Shown here piece after piece: positions 62,935 through 64,000 of a stretch of DNA of 64,000 bases (within the stretch, counting starts at the first letter, position 1; each line of letters starts with the position of its first letter). The DNA is from Orthosia cruda (taxonomy: Eukaryota > Arthropoda > Insecta > Lepidoptera > Noctuidae): NCBI GenBank assembly GCA_964057195.1, contig OZ059838.1, forward strand, positions 1,984,001-2,048,000. The letters run 5' to 3'. A program made the translations under genes and the position numbers. The notes beneath the pieces are model-generated. The model had not been told where the DNA came from, made no database searches, and saw nothing but the letters and a program-made list of their open reading frames with translations.

Positions 62935-64000
62935 AGTCAACGAGGATATTTGTTGTATGGAGACTTCCGAAAAATTCTCCCGCCTATGAAATTTGGCATG
63001 TGATGAAATTAGGTAATACAGATTACAGATGTAAAATAATCCAACAAATTATGTTACGAGAAGTTAGGTATTTTTACCTAAACATGAAAATTGCTTATAG
63101 GGCTCTGTGAATATTTCCTCAGACTGAAATACTTTCTGTATACGTATGTATGTACTAGTTAGAATAAGTATGTAAAGGTATCCAAAATTTTTTCGAGTTT
63201 GAAATTTAACTTTTAACATTTTGCGCTATAACTTCTACTGAAAAATTGATCTGCTAATTGTTATTTTTTAATATGTTTTTATTTCCTTAAATACATAGCT
63301 TTGTTTAGTTATCCAAATGATTTTCCTTTTTAACCATTTTTTTAGATTTTTGCTTAATTATGTAATGTGAAAAATATCTCCGTGCATTTTCATACCTTTA
63401 TTAGTCATATGATTTTATATTAAATAAGAATTATCAATTATCACAAATTTTCGAACGTTCATTATATTTGTTAGGATAATTCGCTTATTTATGCTAGAGC
63501 TTAAGGGTTGACCTTCACTTGACCGCTCGGAGCTGCTTTGCCGCGCATTACTATTACAAATATTTTTTTATCTCATTATGCATTTCTTATGTGAAGTCAT
63601 CTAGTTACCACAAACTGTCAAACTTTCTCATTCGATCTTGAACTTAACCATCAAGATTTGAAGGTTCAAAATCATTTGGAGAAATTTTTCAGTTTTGTAC
63701 AACCTAATGTGCTGTTGACTGTAAAAAGGCGTTTAGAAATTTGCTTTATATTTCTAAAGAATATTTATTACTTATACGGATTTAAAATAAACGTTTGATA
63801 CCTCCTTAAGGACTTTGCTTTGCGAAAAAATGGTCAAAAAGTATGTTTAGAAAGACACCTGTTGAGGCGATATCGAGTTAGATAAAATAAGATTATTATT
63901 GTCCCTTATGTAATGTTCTTTTCTTATCGTCTACATTTATTTTTATTTATATAAAATAAATGTAGACGATAAGACACCGGTATCGGGAACAGGGTCTAAG
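62935..64000. other. No gene seen
   Basis: AT-rich, no credible ORF. The only structure noted is the inverted repeat at 63923-63973. Confidence 0.4.
63923..63973. repeat. Perfect 21-bp inverted repeat, 9-bp loop
   Basis: Arms 63923-63943 and 63953-63973 are exact complements (CTTATCGTCTACATTTA at the outer side). It could be an element tip continuing beyond the window or a simple hairpin. There is no partner elsewhere in the window. Confidence 0.8.

Noticed and set aside
1..64000. W-chromosome or heterochromatin origin because of dense nested TEs
   Set aside because: Three intact host genes with ordinary introns are present, and TE density alone does not identify the chromosome.
1..64000. 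CRISPR arrays, operons, bacterial promoters or terminators
   Set aside because: None are present; splice junctions, poly(A) retroposons and insect TE families show the sequence is eukaryotic.

Overview
The window is eukaryotic DNA from an insect, most likely a moth or butterfly. Host genes are split by short introns with GT-AG junctions, the DNA is AT-rich, and most of the length is made of transposable-element families common in Lepidoptera: BEL/Pao LTR elements, RTE, LOA, R1 and Jockey/CR1-type LINEs, tRNA-derived SINEs with a TGATGA tail, and long-TIR foldback elements. The order is an inference from family types, because no search could be run.

Three host genes are supported. An uncharacterised two-exon gene (4268-5955, minus) lies head to head with an ortholog of the penta-EF-hand protein PDCD6/ALG-2 (7344-9412, plus, four coding exons). 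A complete six-exon ALG5 (dolichyl-phosphate beta-glucosyltransferase) gene runs on the minus strand from 27775 to 22316. All three reconstruct in frame across their splice junctions. The ALG5 introns have collected a SINE, a poly(A) retroposon, a hAT-like MITE, an RTE 3' end and a local tandem duplication.

The rest is mobile DNA, much of it nested. (1) 10291-19334: an apparently intact LOA-type LINE (ORF1 and ORF2 open, 11-bp target duplication) whose 5' UTR is interrupted by a 3.0-kb MULE transposon with 270-bp TIRs, a FLYWCH-MULE transposase and an 8-bp target duplication. (2) 28443-34897: a palindrome with arms of about 1.2-1.45 kb, bounded by an 8-bp duplication. It looks like two head-to-head copies of one element; its right arm was later split by a 5'-truncated poly(A) LINE. 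(3) 35455-39400: a LINE with zinc-knuckle ORF1 and open ORF2. (4) 39580-45060: old LINE debris and a hairpin MITE. (5) 45633-57260: a BEL/Pao element with nearly identical LTRs and an env-like gene, but frameshifted, lacking the integrase core and carrying a captured LINE 3' end; an intact RTE LINE sits inside its 3' LTR. (6) about 57850-61965: remains of a second BEL/Pao element interrupted by a SINE and by a LINE that lost its RT core.

Insertions inside insertions, each with readable target duplications, give a relative history. Young events are the RTE, the two poly(A) retroposons, the MULE and the LOA element. The BEL element has LTRs differing at only 3 of about 270 positions although its interior is badly damaged, which suggests a defective copy moved in trans. 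The strongest candidates for something undescribed are the dimeric palindrome, the env-bearing but core-less BEL element, and the paired poly(A) retroposons around ALG5.
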